From assembly GCF_900292035.1 (NCBI RefSeq), contig NZ_OMPO01000003.1:434001-498000 (forward strand): a DNA stretch of 64,000 nucleotides, written 5' to 3'. The notes under the pieces were generated by a model. The model was not told where the DNA came from. It searched no databases and saw only the letters and a list, made by a program, of their open reading frames with translations. The stretch is from Blastococcus sp. Marseille-P5729 (GTDB taxonomy: Bacteria; Actinomycetota; Actinomycetes; Mycobacteriales; Antricoccaceae). Shown here in pieces: positions 41,038 through 50,258 of this stretch. How positions within the stretch are numbered: position 1 is the stretch's first letter; each line of letters begins with the position of its first letter. A program made the translations under genes and the position numbers.

Positions 41038-41095
41038 CCCGTTGTTGTGTGGCACTTTCGGGCGTCATTGCCCGAAAGTGCCACACAACAACGGG
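41038..41095. terminator. Perfect 26-bp inverted repeat with 6-base loop
   Basis: Arms 41038-41063 and 41070-41095 are exact reverse complements around GTCATT. The hairpin lies 75 bases past the end of the minus-strand deacetylase gene. It may be a strong bidirectional terminator or a dispersed palindromic element. Perfect arms of this length suggest recent origin or selection. The rest of 40505-41170 holds only the tetR remnant and the att-like copy. Confidence 0.7.
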
Positions 41096-41170
41096 TGCTT
41101 GCCAGCGGACCGACGCCGCGAGACGCGAGTGCGCTGACGCGGCAAGGCACGAGCGCGCCGTTACTGCAGC

Positions 41171-42487
41171 TCAGTTGCCGCCGGCCTTCTCCGGGCCGGG
41201 CTGCGGGACGGGCAGGGGCCGCTTCGGATCGATCGTCGACTTCACGTCGAAGAACTCGGCCACGTGCGGCAGGTACCCGTCGAGCACCGCCTGGATGGTC
41301 AGCCCGTCGATGTTGATCCGCGCTCCGCGGACGTTCGTCCCAGCGATCTGCACCCACGCCATGTCGTGCGCCCGGACGTTGAACCAGTACCGGTACCCCT
41401 TGTCGTGGAAGTACGAGTACTTGGCATTGCCGTCGTCGTACGGCGCATCGCCACCGACGTCCACGCCGAAAGCGTAGATCCAGATCGGCGTCTCGCCGAT
41501 GATCGGCGTGACCTCCTGCTCCCAGTACTTGTAGTCGGTGGTCAGCCAGCTCATGTCGACCTTGCCGGCATTCAGATGCCCCCACGTGTGATACGCGAAG
41601 TGCCAGCCGTTCGCCTTGATCGCGTCGGCCACGACCTTGGCATCGGCGATCGCCTGCTGCGTCTCCGGTGTATCGCCGTACGACTGGATGCTGCTGCGGT
41701 AGCCGAACAGCCCGTTATAGCCGGTCATCGCGATCGTGCCCTTGTCGCCGCGGTAGGAGAAGTCTGGGTGCTCGCGTACGAAGTCGTCGAGGATCGGGAC
41801 GACGTCGTAGCTGCCCTGCGTGGTCACCCCATTGGCATCGGTGTAGTTGTTCTGCACACGGCCGTCCGCTGCCACGAACAGGTTGTCGGCGAACCCCTTG
41901 CCTGACATGTACTCGTAGTAGCTCATGTCGTCGAGGCTGAGGATGAACGGCTTCTTTCCCGGCGGGAGCATGATCGGCTGCGCGACCATCTGACCGTTCG
42001 CGTCCGGTGCGGCGATGCGCTCAGGGTGCACCAGCACCCAGCCGTTCGCGTAGATCTGCTGGAGCTGTGCCTTGAACTCATCCACCGTCACCATGTACTG
42101 GTTGAAGCCCGCGCCGTCCGGGGCGTTGAATGCCCGCTCCGGGTCGACGATCAAGGAGTGGTAGAAGATGTGCGGAATCTGGGTGTTGTCGGCCCACTGC
42201 ACCGCGTTCGCCTTCGCCGACTCGATCTCGCCCAGCGCGGACTTCGCCTCCGCGCTCGACGCACCGGCGAGCGTGGCGATGGCAGCGTCGTAGTCGTACT
42301 GCGCTGCCTGGTGCTTCGCCTGCTCGATCACCGCCGAGTCGTTCGCGTCAGGTGAGTCGCCCTCGGACGACGAACCCGAGGCAGGGCCACTCGACGAGTC
42401 GTCGCCGGTGCAGCCGGCGAGTAGGCCGAGGGTGATGACCAGGAGCAGTGCCCACAGACTGCGCATGGTGGATGAGGCCTGATGCAC
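41171..42487 (-). CDS. Polysaccharide deacetylase-like lipoprotein, paralogue 1
   Basis: A 438-residue secreted lipoprotein. The signal peptide ends in the lipobox LLAGC, and a Ser/Gly/Asp-rich linker follows. A helical segment leads to IPHIFYHSLIVDPERAF. CE4 (NodB)-type marks are LSLDDMSYYEY (Asp-Asp metal/base pair) and YHTWGHLN (His-x3-His). It probably acts on cell-surface glycan, removing N-acetyl groups. It begins at GTG 42487, with an ATG seven codons later that would also give a good signal peptide. It is closely similar in sequence to the gene at 48939-50258. Confidence 0.82.
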   Translation of the reverse strand: MHQASSTMRSLWALLLVITLGLLAGCTGDDSSSGPASGSSSEGDSPDANDSAVIEQAKHQAAQYDYDAAIATLAGASSAEAKSALGEIESAKANAVQWADNTQIPHIFYHSLIVDPERAFNAPDGAGFNQYMVTVDEFKAQLQQIYANGWVLVHPERIAAPDANGQMVAQPIMLPPGKKPFILSLDDMSYYEYMSGKGFADNLFVAADGRVQNNYTDANGVTTQGSYDVVPILDDFVREHPDFSYRGDKGTIAMTGYNGLFGYRSSIQSYGDTPETQQAIADAKVVADAIKANGWHFAYHTWGHLNAGKVDMSWLTTDYKYWEQEVTPIIGETPIWIYAFGVDVGGDAPYDDGNAKYSYFHDKGYRYWFNVRAHDMAWVQIAGTNVRGARINIDGLTIQAVLDGYLPHVAEFFDVKSTIDPKRPLPVPQPGPEKAGGN

Positions 42488-42694
42488 AGTAGCTCTCGTT
42501 TCTTGCAGAGGTGAACGAGGTGACCGCGGTCAGCGGACCGGGGGCGACGGTCCCACCAAGGATAAGGGGACGTACTGGCGACACGTGCGCTGGACACCGC
42601 CGGCGTGGCCATTCGCCATAGGCTGACCTGCGAGAACGCCTAGCGGTGGAGCAGACGTCGTTCAAGGTGACCCCACAACGCGACGGAGTCCACC

Positions 42695-43564
42695 GTGCCC
42701 CAACGAACCACGACCCGCACCCCAGACCGAGCGTCACAGTCCTCGGCGACAGAACGAACGACGCAGAACGTGACCCGCGACCGGTGGATCGTAACCGTCG
42801 CCGCGGTCGTCTGGATTGCCGGAATGCTCTTCGGTACCGGGCTCATCGGCGGTGGTGTCTCCGCCCAAGGAGGTGGCCTGTTCAGCGACGAGGCCACGCT
42901 CATCGCCCCTGACGGGCCCGCCTTCTCGATCTGGAGCGTCATCTACGTCGGTCTCGCTGCCTATGTGATCTGGCAATGGCTGCCGGCATCCGAGGGTTCG
43001 CGCTGGACCGAGTCTTCTCGCATCCCCGCCGCGGTGTCGATCGCACTGAACGGTGTCTGGCTCTTCGTCGTGCAGGCTGACCTCGTCCTGGTCTCGGTGA
43101 TCGTCATCCTCGGGATCGCGCTCAGCCTCGGCTGGTTGGTGCACAACGTCAGCGAGCATCCTCGTGAGTCACTGACGACTGACATCGTCATCGGGCTGAC
43201 CTTCGGCTTCTACCTGGGCTGGGTCAGTGTCGCGACCTGCGCAAACGTCGCGTCGTACCTCGTCGGTATCGGAGTCCCTGCCGACACGGCGACCGCCGAG
43301 TGGATCACCGTGGGCGTGCTGGTCATGATCGTCGCCCTGGTGGCAGTCCTGCTCTACCGTGCCGTGCACCGCTCACTTCGCTTCGGCATCGCCGCGTCGG
43401 CCGTCTGGGGCGCGTCCTGGATCGCCGTCGGCAGGTTCACAGGTGACACCCGCTCGGACATCGTGGCCTATGCCGCCGTGGCGACGGCCCTGCTCATCGC
43501 ACTTCTTGCGATCATGATGTTCCTGCGCCGCGAAGGGCGCCCGACCGGCACCGAGGCCTTCTAG
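42695..43564 (+). CDS. TspO/MBR-like tryptophan-rich membrane protein
   Basis: A 289-residue protein with a ~30-residue polar N-terminal leader and then seven to eight hydrophobic segments. GPAFSIWSVIYVGLAAYVIWQW and the later Trp residues (NGVWLFV, WGASWIAVGRF) resemble tryptophan-rich sensory proteins. The length exceeds the five-helix bacterial TspO (~160 residues) and matches the longer family seen in actinobacteria and eukaryotes. The start is GTG 42695. TspO proteins bind porphyrins and respond to stress; no substrate is claimed here. Confidence 0.65.
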   Translation: MPQRTTTRTPDRASQSSATERTTQNVTRDRWIVTVAAVVWIAGMLFGTGLIGGGVSAQGGGLFSDEATLIAPDGPAFSIWSVIYVGLAAYVIWQWLPASEGSRWTESSRIPAAVSIALNGVWLFVVQADLVLVSVIVILGIALSLGWLVHNVSEHPRESLTTDIVIGLTFGFYLGWVSVATCANVASYLVGIGVPADTATAEWITVGVLVMIVALVAVLLYRAVHRSLRFGIAASAVWGASWIAVGRFTGDTRSDIVAYAAVATALLIALLAIMMFLRREGRPTGTEAF

Positions 43565-43594
43565 CCCGACCGCCGCCCCTCAGCCGATCGGAGT

Positions 43595-43963
43595 TCAGCG
43601 AGACCGGCTGGCCTTGCTCGCGCAGTCGATGCAGGTCCGCGCCGCCGGGCGCGCCAGCAGCCGCTCGCGCGAGATCCGGCCTCCACAGCGCTCGCAGTCG
43701 CCGTAGGCGTCGTCGGCGAGCCGCAGCAAGGCGGCTTCCACGTCGGCTAGATGCGCCTTGGACGACGTGAGCAGCGAGCTCGTCTGCGAGCGCTCGAAAG
43801 CGATCGTCGACCCTTCAGGGTCGTGCTCGTCATCGGTCGAGGTGAGCCGGGTCGCGTCGACGATCGAGGTGAAGCTGCGATCCAGCGCAGCGATCAGCTC
43901 GATCGTGCGCCGGCGATCGTCGAGAAGCAACGCCTCGAGCTCAGCGTCGTCCGAAGCACTCAT
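43595..43963 (-). CDS. DksA/TraR-family zinc-finger protein
   Basis: A 122-residue protein with an N-terminal helical hairpin and the C-terminal zinc finger CERCGGRISRERLLARPAARTCIDC (C-x2-C-x17-C-x2-C). LADVEAALLRLADDAYGDCE precedes the finger, as in the family. DksA-type proteins enter the RNA polymerase secondary channel; actinobacterial versions often lack the acidic coiled-coil tip. It is monocistronic and divergent from the glycosyltransferase. Confidence 0.88.
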   Translation of the reverse strand: MSASDDAELEALLLDDRRRTIELIAALDRSFTSIVDATRLTSTDDEHDPEGSTIAFERSQTSSLLTSSKAHLADVEAALLRLADDAYGDCERCGGRISRERLLARPAARTCIDCASKASRSR

Positions 43964-44111
43964 CGCGGTCGCCTCCCTGCTGCCGGATCCTCATCATGCA
44001 CGGCCGCACAGACATTGCTGCGTACTCAGGGTTCGCAGTTGGCAGGCCCACCGGGCCGTGGCAGGCTCGGCCTACTAGGGCTGCTGCTGGAAATCCGGAT
44101 CGAAGGCTGGT

Positions 44112-45152
44112 GTGGCGATGTCGCGTCGCGTGGGGTTCGCGCGCTGGCGTAGTGACGTGCCCAGCGGCGGCAACCGGTACGACGAGCAGCTCACCACCGG
44201 CCTTCGTGCGCTCGGGGTCGACCTCCGGGAGTACGCCGTGGCCGGCCCCTGGCCGACACCCGGCCGGGACGACCTCCGACGGTTCGAGGAGCTGCTCACC
44301 CACGAGCAGCACTGGCTGGTCGGCAACATCGTCGGCTCGGCCGCACCGGAGACGATCGGTGCCGCCGTCGAGGCGGGACGGCGGGTGACGATGCTCGTGC
44401 ACTACTTCCCGGCCGACGACCCGAACCTCGACCCGGTTGACCGGCGCAGGCTCGCCACGGCCGAAGCGGACGCTGTGGCAGTCGCGAGCGACGTCGTCGC
44501 GACGAGTGCCTGGGCAGCCGCCGAGATCGCGAGACGGTATGGCCGAGGCGACGCGGTGGTGGCCGTCCCCGGCGTCGACCCGGCGCCTCTGTCGGACGGG
44601 TCGGTCCGCAGCGGCGGCCCAGCGCAGCTGCTGTGGCTCGGCCGGGGGTCGCGTGGCAAGGATCCATTGACGGTCATCGATGCGCTGTCTCAGGTGCGGG
44701 ACCACGTCTGGACTGCACGACTGGTCGGGCCGGATGATGTCGACGAGGGCCTCAGCAGCCAGGTTCGCGACCGCATCGTCAGTCTGGGCCTGGCCGGTCG
44801 CGTCGACGTGCCCGGTCCGATGCAGGGCCGCGACCTCGAGGCCGTGTGGTCGCCGACCGACCTGCTGGTGCACAGCTCGCGCTCCGAGGTCTACGGGATG
44901 GTGGTCAGCGAGGCGCTGGCTCACGGCATCCCGTCGCTAGTCGCCGAAGGCACCGGTGCGGTCGAGGCGCAGCAGGGAGTCGGCGCGACCTTCCCGCCGG
45001 GGGACGCCGATGCGTTGGCCGCGGCGCTAGGTGAATGGCTGACCGATCGCGCGTTGCGCGACCGCTGGCGCGATGCAGCAGCAAGGCAGCGGGCGCAGGT
45101 GCCCACGTGGGCGCAGACCGCGAGCGCCGTCTTCCAGGTGCTCGAGCGGTAG
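44112..45152 (+). CDS. GT4-family glycosyltransferase
   Basis: A 346-residue GT-B fold enzyme. The N-terminal half begins VGFARWRSDVPSGGNRYDEQL, with the Gly-rich acceptor-side loop. The C-terminal half has LLWLGRGSRGKDPLTVIDAL, VDVPGPMQGRDLEAVWSPTDLLVHSSRSEVYGMVVSEALAHGIP (the E-x7-E motif reads E-VYGMVVSE) and a Gly-rich end. It transfers a sugar from a nucleotide donor to an unknown acceptor. The start is GTG 44112 (GAAGG six bases upstream) or ATG 44118. No other glycan genes are adjacent. Confidence 0.82.
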   Translation: MAMSRRVGFARWRSDVPSGGNRYDEQLTTGLRALGVDLREYAVAGPWPTPGRDDLRRFEELLTHEQHWLVGNIVGSAAPETIGAAVEAGRRVTMLVHYFPADDPNLDPVDRRRLATAEADAVAVASDVVATSAWAAAEIARRYGRGDAVVAVPGVDPAPLSDGSVRSGGPAQLLWLGRGSRGKDPLTVIDALSQVRDHVWTARLVGPDDVDEGLSSQVRDRIVSLGLAGRVDVPGPMQGRDLEAVWSPTDLLVHSSRSEVYGMVVSEALAHGIPSLVAEGTGAVEAQQGVGATFPPGDADALAAALGEWLTDRALRDRWRDAAARQRAQVPTWAQTASAVFQVLER

Positions 45153-45172
45153 GCGTCAGCCGGCGTCCTGGA

Positions 45173-46813
45173 TCACCAGCGGGACTGCTCGGGGGCGAGG
45201 ACGGCGAGCACTCGCTTCTCGACGACCTCGACCAGCGCGTACGCCGCCAGCGCAATCAGGGTGACCACCACGACGGTCGACCAGAGCGAGGTGTAGCGGC
45301 TCGTCGCGGCGCCCACCGCCATCATGTTGCCCAGGCCGGTGCCGGTCGCCAGCCACTCGGCGACGGTGGCGGCGAGCAGCGCCGTGGGAGCGGCGATCCG
45401 GGCTGAGGCGAAGAAGGCCGGCGCCATCGCCGGCAGGCGCCCGAGCAGCAGCACCCGTGAGGCAGGCGTGGCGTACGACGCGAACACGTCACGGACCTGC
45501 CCGGGAAGCTGCTCGAGCCCGTAGAGGCAGGAGACAAGGGTCGGGAAGAAGGTCATGATCGCGACCACCACGGCCGTACCGAACGCGCCGCGGCCCAACG
45601 CCGAGACCAGCAGCGGAGCGATGGCGATGATCGGCACGCACCGCAGCGCCACTGCCACCGGGGTCAGCGTGCGTCGTACCCGATTCGACAGCGAGAACGC
45701 CATCGCGAGCGCCAGTCCCATCAGCAAGCCCGCGAAGTAGCCGGGGATCGCCACCTCGGCGGTCTGTCGCGCCGCAGTGAGGATCTCCTCACGGTGCGTC
45801 GCGGCCTCGGGCGCGCTGACCAGCCACTCCCACACGTCCCAGGGCCGCTTGGCGAAGTAGGGGTTCAGCCCGAGGATCTCGAACAACGCGATCCACGCCC
45901 CGATGACGGTCGCGGCGGTCACGACGACTCCGCCGATGCCCTCCACCGCGCGTCGCCAGACGGGCTTGCGCGGGTCCGACCCTGGCGGGGTCAGCAGCAC
46001 CACGGGCTGCTCGGGGGTCAGGCGGCGCGCGATCCACGAGACGATCAGGTAGCCGATCAGCGACACCAGGGAACTGAGCAGCATCAGCGCCCACAGCCCA
46101 TCGGTGTCGAGGCTACGCAGCGCCAGAATCGACAGCACGCCGAGGCCACGCTCGGCGCCGGTGAACTCGCCGACGAGCGCGCCCAGGAACGCCGCCGGCA
46201 CCGACGCCTGCAGGCCCGCCATCAGGTACGGCAGCGCGGCGCGGGCCCGCACGGTGACCAGCGTCGTCCACCGGCCGCGGCCATAAGAGGCCGTCAGGTC
46301 CAGCCAGGTGCGGGGTACGGCGCGCAGTCCCACCAGCAACGGCACGAGCGTCAGGTAGTAGACGGCGAGCGCGGCCAACGTGATCTGCGGGCCGTCGCCG
46401 AACCCGAACACCAGTCGCAGCAGCGGCCCGAGGGCGACCAGCGGAAGGCAGTAGACCACCAGCGCCAGCCGCAGCACCATCCGTTCGAGACCGGGCAGCA
46501 GCACGACCACCAAAGCGAGCGCGACCGCGGCCAGATTGCCCAGCAGGTAGCCGATCGCGGCCTCCCGCGTCGTGTACCCGAGTCCCCGGCCGTAGACGTC
46601 GGCGTTCTCCACGAGCTTGGCGACGACGCCGGACGGTGTCCCGATCAGGTGCCGGCCCGCGAGGAGGGTACGCCCCAGCAGTTCCCACAGCCCGACCACC
46701 AGCGCACCGGCGCCCACTGCGCGCGCGATCGACCTGAGACGGGGCGACGGACGTCGATCGGTGACCGGATCGCTGGTCGCCCCAGTGGCGACTGGCTCGC
46801 TCTGCAGGACCAC
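45173..46813 (-). CDS. ABC transporter permease, two fused permease domains
   Basis: A 546-residue membrane protein containing two BPD_transp_1 domains in tandem, residues ~80-265 and ~340-540. Each has the EAA-type cytoplasmic loop (PRTWLDLTASYGRG and PGQVRDVFASYATPAS). This replaces the usual homodimer with a single pseudo-dimer. It belongs with the SsuC/TauC/ThiX-type importers. The GTG at 46813 lies three bases beyond the ATPase stop, so the order is substrate protein, ATPase, permease in one operon. Confidence 0.88.
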   Translation of the reverse strand: MVLQSEPVATGATSDPVTDRRPSPRLRSIARAVGAGALVVGLWELLGRTLLAGRHLIGTPSGVVAKLVENADVYGRGLGYTTREAAIGYLLGNLAAVALALVVVLLPGLERMVLRLALVVYCLPLVALGPLLRLVFGFGDGPQITLAALAVYYLTLVPLLVGLRAVPRTWLDLTASYGRGRWTTLVTVRARAALPYLMAGLQASVPAAFLGALVGEFTGAERGLGVLSILALRSLDTDGLWALMLLSSLVSLIGYLIVSWIARRLTPEQPVVLLTPPGSDPRKPVWRRAVEGIGGVVVTAATVIGAWIALFEILGLNPYFAKRPWDVWEWLVSAPEAATHREEILTAARQTAEVAIPGYFAGLLMGLALAMAFSLSNRVRRTLTPVAVALRCVPIIAIAPLLVSALGRGAFGTAVVVAIMTFFPTLVSCLYGLEQLPGQVRDVFASYATPASRVLLLGRLPAMAPAFFASARIAAPTALLAATVAEWLATGTGLGNMMAVGAATSRYTSLWSTVVVVTLIALAAYALVEVVEKRVLAVLAPEQSRW

Positions 46814-46816
46814 GTG

Positions 46817-47623
46817 TCAGGCCTTGTCGTCGGCGTACTGGTCCACGCCCAGCAGCGCGCCCAGCTGGTCGACGTACGCGCCGAACTGCTCGCTGTGCAG
46901 ATGCTCGGCACGCCGCGGCCGGTCGAGCTCGATCGGGATGTCGGCGATGATCGAGCCGGGTCGCGCCGACATCACCAGCACCCGGTCGGCGAGCAGCACC
47001 GCTTCGGAGATCGAGTGGGTCACCAACAGCGTGGTCGTGCTGGTGCCCGACCACAGCGGCGGAAGCTCGATGTTCAGCCGCCTACGGGTCAGCTCGTCCA
47101 CCGCGCCGAACGGCTCGTCCAGCAGCAGCAGCCGGGGGCGGGTGATCAGGCAGCGCGCGATCGCGGCGCGCTGGCGCATCCCACCCGACAACTGCGCGGG
47201 CCGCGACTTCTCGAAACCCGCGAGGCCGATGGTCCGCAGCAGGTCGGTGATCCGGTCGTGGTCCACCGGCTGGCCGGCCAGCTTCTGAGCGAGTGCGATA
47301 TTGCTGGCCGTCGTCCGCCAGGGCAGCAGCGAGGCGTCCTGAAAGGCGATCGCCAGTTCGCCGCGGCGGCGTACGGCGAGTGGGTCGTCGTCGCCGATGC
47401 GGACCGAGCCCGCGTCGTCCGGCTGCTCCAGTCCGGCGATGATCCGCAGGAGTGTGGACTTGCCGCAGCCGGACGGACCGACGAGCGCGGTGACCGATCC
47501 GGCGTCCAACGTCAGGTCGATCGGGTCCAGCACCGCGAGCGGACCCGACCGGGTGCGGAAGGTCTTGGCGACCTGCGCGCAGACCACCTCGGGTGCGGTC
47601 TGCGACTCGCTCGCGACGGTCAC
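46817..47623 (-). CDS. ABC transporter ATPase (SsuB/TauB-type)
   Basis: A 268-residue ATPase. Walker A is LVGPSGCGKSTLL, the Q loop is IAFQDASLLPW, the signature is QLSGGMRQRAAIAR, Walker B is LLLLDEPFGAVD, and the H loop is LVTHSISEAVL. All residues for ATP hydrolysis are present. The GTG at 47623 overlaps the stop of the substrate-binding gene (GTGA). The group imports sulfonates, nitrate, bicarbonate or thiamine precursors. Confidence 0.92.
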   Translation of the reverse strand: MTVASESQTAPEVVCAQVAKTFRTRSGPLAVLDPIDLTLDAGSVTALVGPSGCGKSTLLRIIAGLEQPDDAGSVRIGDDDPLAVRRRGELAIAFQDASLLPWRTTASNIALAQKLAGQPVDHDRITDLLRTIGLAGFEKSRPAQLSGGMRQRAAIARCLITRPRLLLLDEPFGAVDELTRRRLNIELPPLWSGTSTTTLLVTHSISEAVLLADRVLVMSARPGSIIADIPIELDRPRRAEHLHSEQFGAYVDQLGALLGVDQYADDKA

Positions 47624-48654
47624 GCCGTCGGCCCGTCCTGGTACACCTCTTCGAGGACCGAGCGATCCCACAGATCTTCGGTCGCGTCGTCCAGCCCGAG
47701 CAGCTTGAACAGCTCGAGGTTCTCCTTGACCTGCTCGTCGGTGAACCAGCCGAATCCGTTCTGTTCGGTCACGTCCGAGTACATGATGTCGAGCTGGACC
47801 TCGGCCTGCTTCTGCTGAGTGGGCAGATCAAGACCGGCGTCCGGGTACGCCTCCACGGTGAGCTCGGCGGCGGCCTGCGGATCCTCCTTGTAGAGCTGCC
47901 AGCCCTGCGCATCGCCGCGCAGCAGACCGACGATCTGCTTGCGCGTGGCGTCGTCCTCGAGGCTGGAGCGCAGCACGGTGTACGTCTGGCTCATCGGGTT
48001 GTAGCCGAAGTCGGCCAGCAGCATCGAATGATGCGCGATGCCCTGGACGGCGAGCGCGACCGGCAGGTCGTTGTAGAAGCAGTAGAGGCCGTCGACCTGG
48101 CCGGCCGTCAGGACAGCGGGGTCGTACTGGCTGGGCACGAACTCGACGTCCTCCTCGCTCATGTCGTTCATCGTGAGGAAGGCCTCGAGGCCCGGCGTGT
48201 CGGTGCCGGCCACGCCGATCTTCTTGCCGACGAGGTCCTGCGGCTGAGTCAGTGGAGCGTCGCCGAGCGACAGGATCGTCACCGGGCTCTTCTGGTACTG
48301 CGCCCCGATGATCACCAGGTCGGCGCCCTCGGCATTGGAGCGGGCGACGCCGTCGGTTACCGAAATGTTCATCAGCGCCGAGCCGCTCACCGTGTTCGCA
48401 TCACCCGCGACGTTCGGTCCGCCGGCGGCCAACTTGACGTCGAGGCCCTGCTCCTTGAACAGGCCGCGATCGACCGCGAGATAGGTGCCACCGAACTGGA
48501 CGGTATGGGTCCAGGAGAGCTGGTAGACGACCTCGCCCGAACCGGAGCCCGAGCCGCCGGACGACGAGTCGCCGCCGCATCCAACGAGCCCGCCGAGCGT
48601 GGCGAGTCCGAGCCCGCCGAGCATGGTGCGGCGAGAGAAGACGGGCTGAACCAT
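47620..48654 (-). CDS. NMT1/THI5-like substrate-binding lipoprotein
   Basis: A 344-residue lipoprotein with SRRTMLGGLGLATLGGLVGCGG: a twin-arginine-like pair and a lipobox ending in Cys. The mature part starts VVYQLSWTHTVQFGGTYLAVDRGLFKEQGLDVKL, the NMT1/THI5 family opening, and continues with VGKKIGVAGTDTPGLEAFL. YCFYNDLPVAL resembles the pyrimidine-precursor binders (ThiY-type), but riboflavin, sulfonate or taurine are not excluded. GGAGG lies four bases before the ATG. No riboswitch structure was recognised upstream. Confidence 0.85.
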   Translation of the reverse strand: MVQPVFSRRTMLGGLGLATLGGLVGCGGDSSSGGSGSGSGEVVYQLSWTHTVQFGGTYLAVDRGLFKEQGLDVKLAAGGPNVAGDANTVSGSALMNISVTDGVARSNAEGADLVIIGAQYQKSPVTILSLGDAPLTQPQDLVGKKIGVAGTDTPGLEAFLTMNDMSEEDVEFVPSQYDPAVLTAGQVDGLYCFYNDLPVALAVQGIAHHSMLLADFGYNPMSQTYTVLRSSLEDDATRKQIVGLLRGDAQGWQLYKEDPQAAAELTVEAYPDAGLDLPTQQKQAEVQLDIMYSDVTEQNGFGWFTDEQVKENLELFKLLGLDDATEDLWDRSVLEEVYQDGPTA

Positions 48655-48938
48655 GGGACCTCCGAAAGGTAGTCTGCACCGATCCGGTCCTGTCTGGCTC
48701 AGGACGATACCTCACACCCTATGCCGTGGCTGGCCGCGACAGGTGATAGCACGCTGTCGATGAGCGCCGCAGGCGCGTAGAGACGACGCAGGCTAGGGAT
48801 ATCAGCGGGCCACCGTCCGCTTTCCCAGCGCGCCGGTTCACCACATCGTGCGGAAACGAGCGTCCTGCGACGTCTCCGTCCGCTACGCGGTCGTCGACGA
48901 GCGGATGCTCCCGTCAGCGATGTCCGGCTGTGCGAGGC

Positions 48939-50258
48939 TCAGCCTCCGGCAGTGGGGCCGCCGACCGACGGCACCGGCACCGGCCGCTTGGGGTCGATCG
49001 TCGAGGCCACGTCGAAGAACGCCGGGATCGGGCTCTTCTTGCCGTCGAGCACCCGCTGCATCGACAGGCCGTCGATGTTGATGCGTGCCTGACGGAAGTA
49101 GTTGGGCCCGTTCTGCACCCAGTACGGCGACGTCCCGTCGACATTGAAGAAGTACTGGAAGCCTTCCTGGTCGTGCAGGAAGGCGAACTTCGGATTGCCA
49201 CTGGTGTACGGCGGCACGCCTGAGATGTCCGCGCCGTAGGGATAGATCAGGTAGGGCGTGTCACCGAGGATCGTGCGCACCTCGGCGTCCCACTTCTTCG
49301 AGTCCTCGGTGATCCATCCGGCCCCGGCGTTGGTCATGTTGATGTGCCCCCAGCTGTGGGAGGCGAACCGCCAGCCGTTGGCCTTGATCGCGTCGGCCAC
49401 CACCTTGGCATCCTGCTGGGCTTTCGCGGTCTCCGGCGTCTGGCCGTACGACTCGACGCTGCTGCGGTAGCCCAGAACGCCGTTGTAGCCGGTGATGCCG
49501 AGCATTCCCTTGTCGCCCTGGTAGGAGAAGTCGGGATGCTGGCGGACGAACTCGTCAACGACGGGGACGACGTCGTACGCGCCTTCGGTGGTCTTCCCGG
49601 AAGCGTCGGTGTAGGTGTTCACCACCGTCCCGTCGTCCTTGACGGCAAGGTTCGTGGCGAAGCCCTTTCCGTCCATGTACTCGTAGTAGTTGACGTCATC
49701 GATACTGAGCACGAATGGCTTCTTGCCCGGCGGGAGCATGATCGGCAGCGGAGTCATGGTGCCGTCGGGACCAGGCGCGGCGATGTGCTCGGGGTGGATC
49801 AGCACCCAGCCGTTGTCGTAGATCTGCTGCAGCTGCTTGGTGAACTCGTCGAGCGTGACCATGTACTGGCTGAAGCCCACGCCCTGGCTGTCGTCGGTGA
49901 ACGCGCGATCGGCGTCCACGATCAGCGAGTGATAGAAGATGTGCGGGATGGTCGTGTTGTCCGGCCACTGCACTGCCTTGGACTTCGCCTCCTGCACCTT
50001 CGCGAGCTCGGCCTTCGCCTCCTCGCTGTCCGATCCCGACAGCGTCTGGATCGCGGCGTCGTAGGCGTACTGGGCGGCTTGGACCTTCGCCTGCTCGATC
50101 AGCTGCTTGTCGGCGTTCGCCTCGGACGTGGCGGCCGCCTCCGAGCTCTGGGCGGCCTCATCCCCACCACCGGTGCAGGCAACGACGAGCGCGAAGATAG
50201 CGGTCAGCGCCGCGACGAGCATCAGCGGCCGTCGGCGCTCCTGAGTGATGGTGAACAT
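48939..50258 (-). CDS. Polysaccharide deacetylase-like lipoprotein, paralogue 2
   Basis: A 439-residue secreted lipoprotein with signal peptide and lipobox LVVACTG. The same layout as the 41171-42487 protein is kept: helical linker, IPHIFYHSLIVDADRAF, LPPGKKPFVLSIDDVNYYEY with the Asp pair, RFASHSWGHIN with His-x3-His, and INIDGLSMQRVLDGK. The two are closely alike along their whole length. Both catalytic motifs are intact. It is divergent from the pirin gene. Confidence 0.82.
   Translation of the reverse strand: MFTITQERRRPLMLVAALTAIFALVVACTGGGDEAAQSSEAAATSEANADKQLIEQAKVQAAQYAYDAAIQTLSGSDSEEAKAELAKVQEAKSKAVQWPDNTTIPHIFYHSLIVDADRAFTDDSQGVGFSQYMVTLDEFTKQLQQIYDNGWVLIHPEHIAAPGPDGTMTPLPIMLPPGKKPFVLSIDDVNYYEYMDGKGFATNLAVKDDGTVVNTYTDASGKTTEGAYDVVPVVDEFVRQHPDFSYQGDKGMLGITGYNGVLGYRSSVESYGQTPETAKAQQDAKVVADAIKANGWRFASHSWGHINMTNAGAGWITEDSKKWDAEVRTILGDTPYLIYPYGADISGVPPYTSGNPKFAFLHDQEGFQYFFNVDGTSPYWVQNGPNYFRQARINIDGLSMQRVLDGKKSPIPAFFDVASTIDPKRPVPVPSVGGPTAGG

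Noticed and set aside
42695-42784. A cleaved signal peptide on the TspO-like protein
   Set aside because: The first ~30 residues are polar (Thr/Arg/Ser-rich) with no hydrophobic core before the first membrane helix.
45794-47818. A 674-codon open frame antisense to the ABC genes
   Set aside because: Low-complexity Arg/Gln/His composition and perfect overlap with three well-supported genes on the other strand.
48655-48938. A thiamine or cobalamin riboswitch before the NMT1/THI5-type ABC operon
   Set aside because: No TPP or cobalamin core sequence could be recognised on the minus strand, and the ribosome-binding site is immediately before the start.
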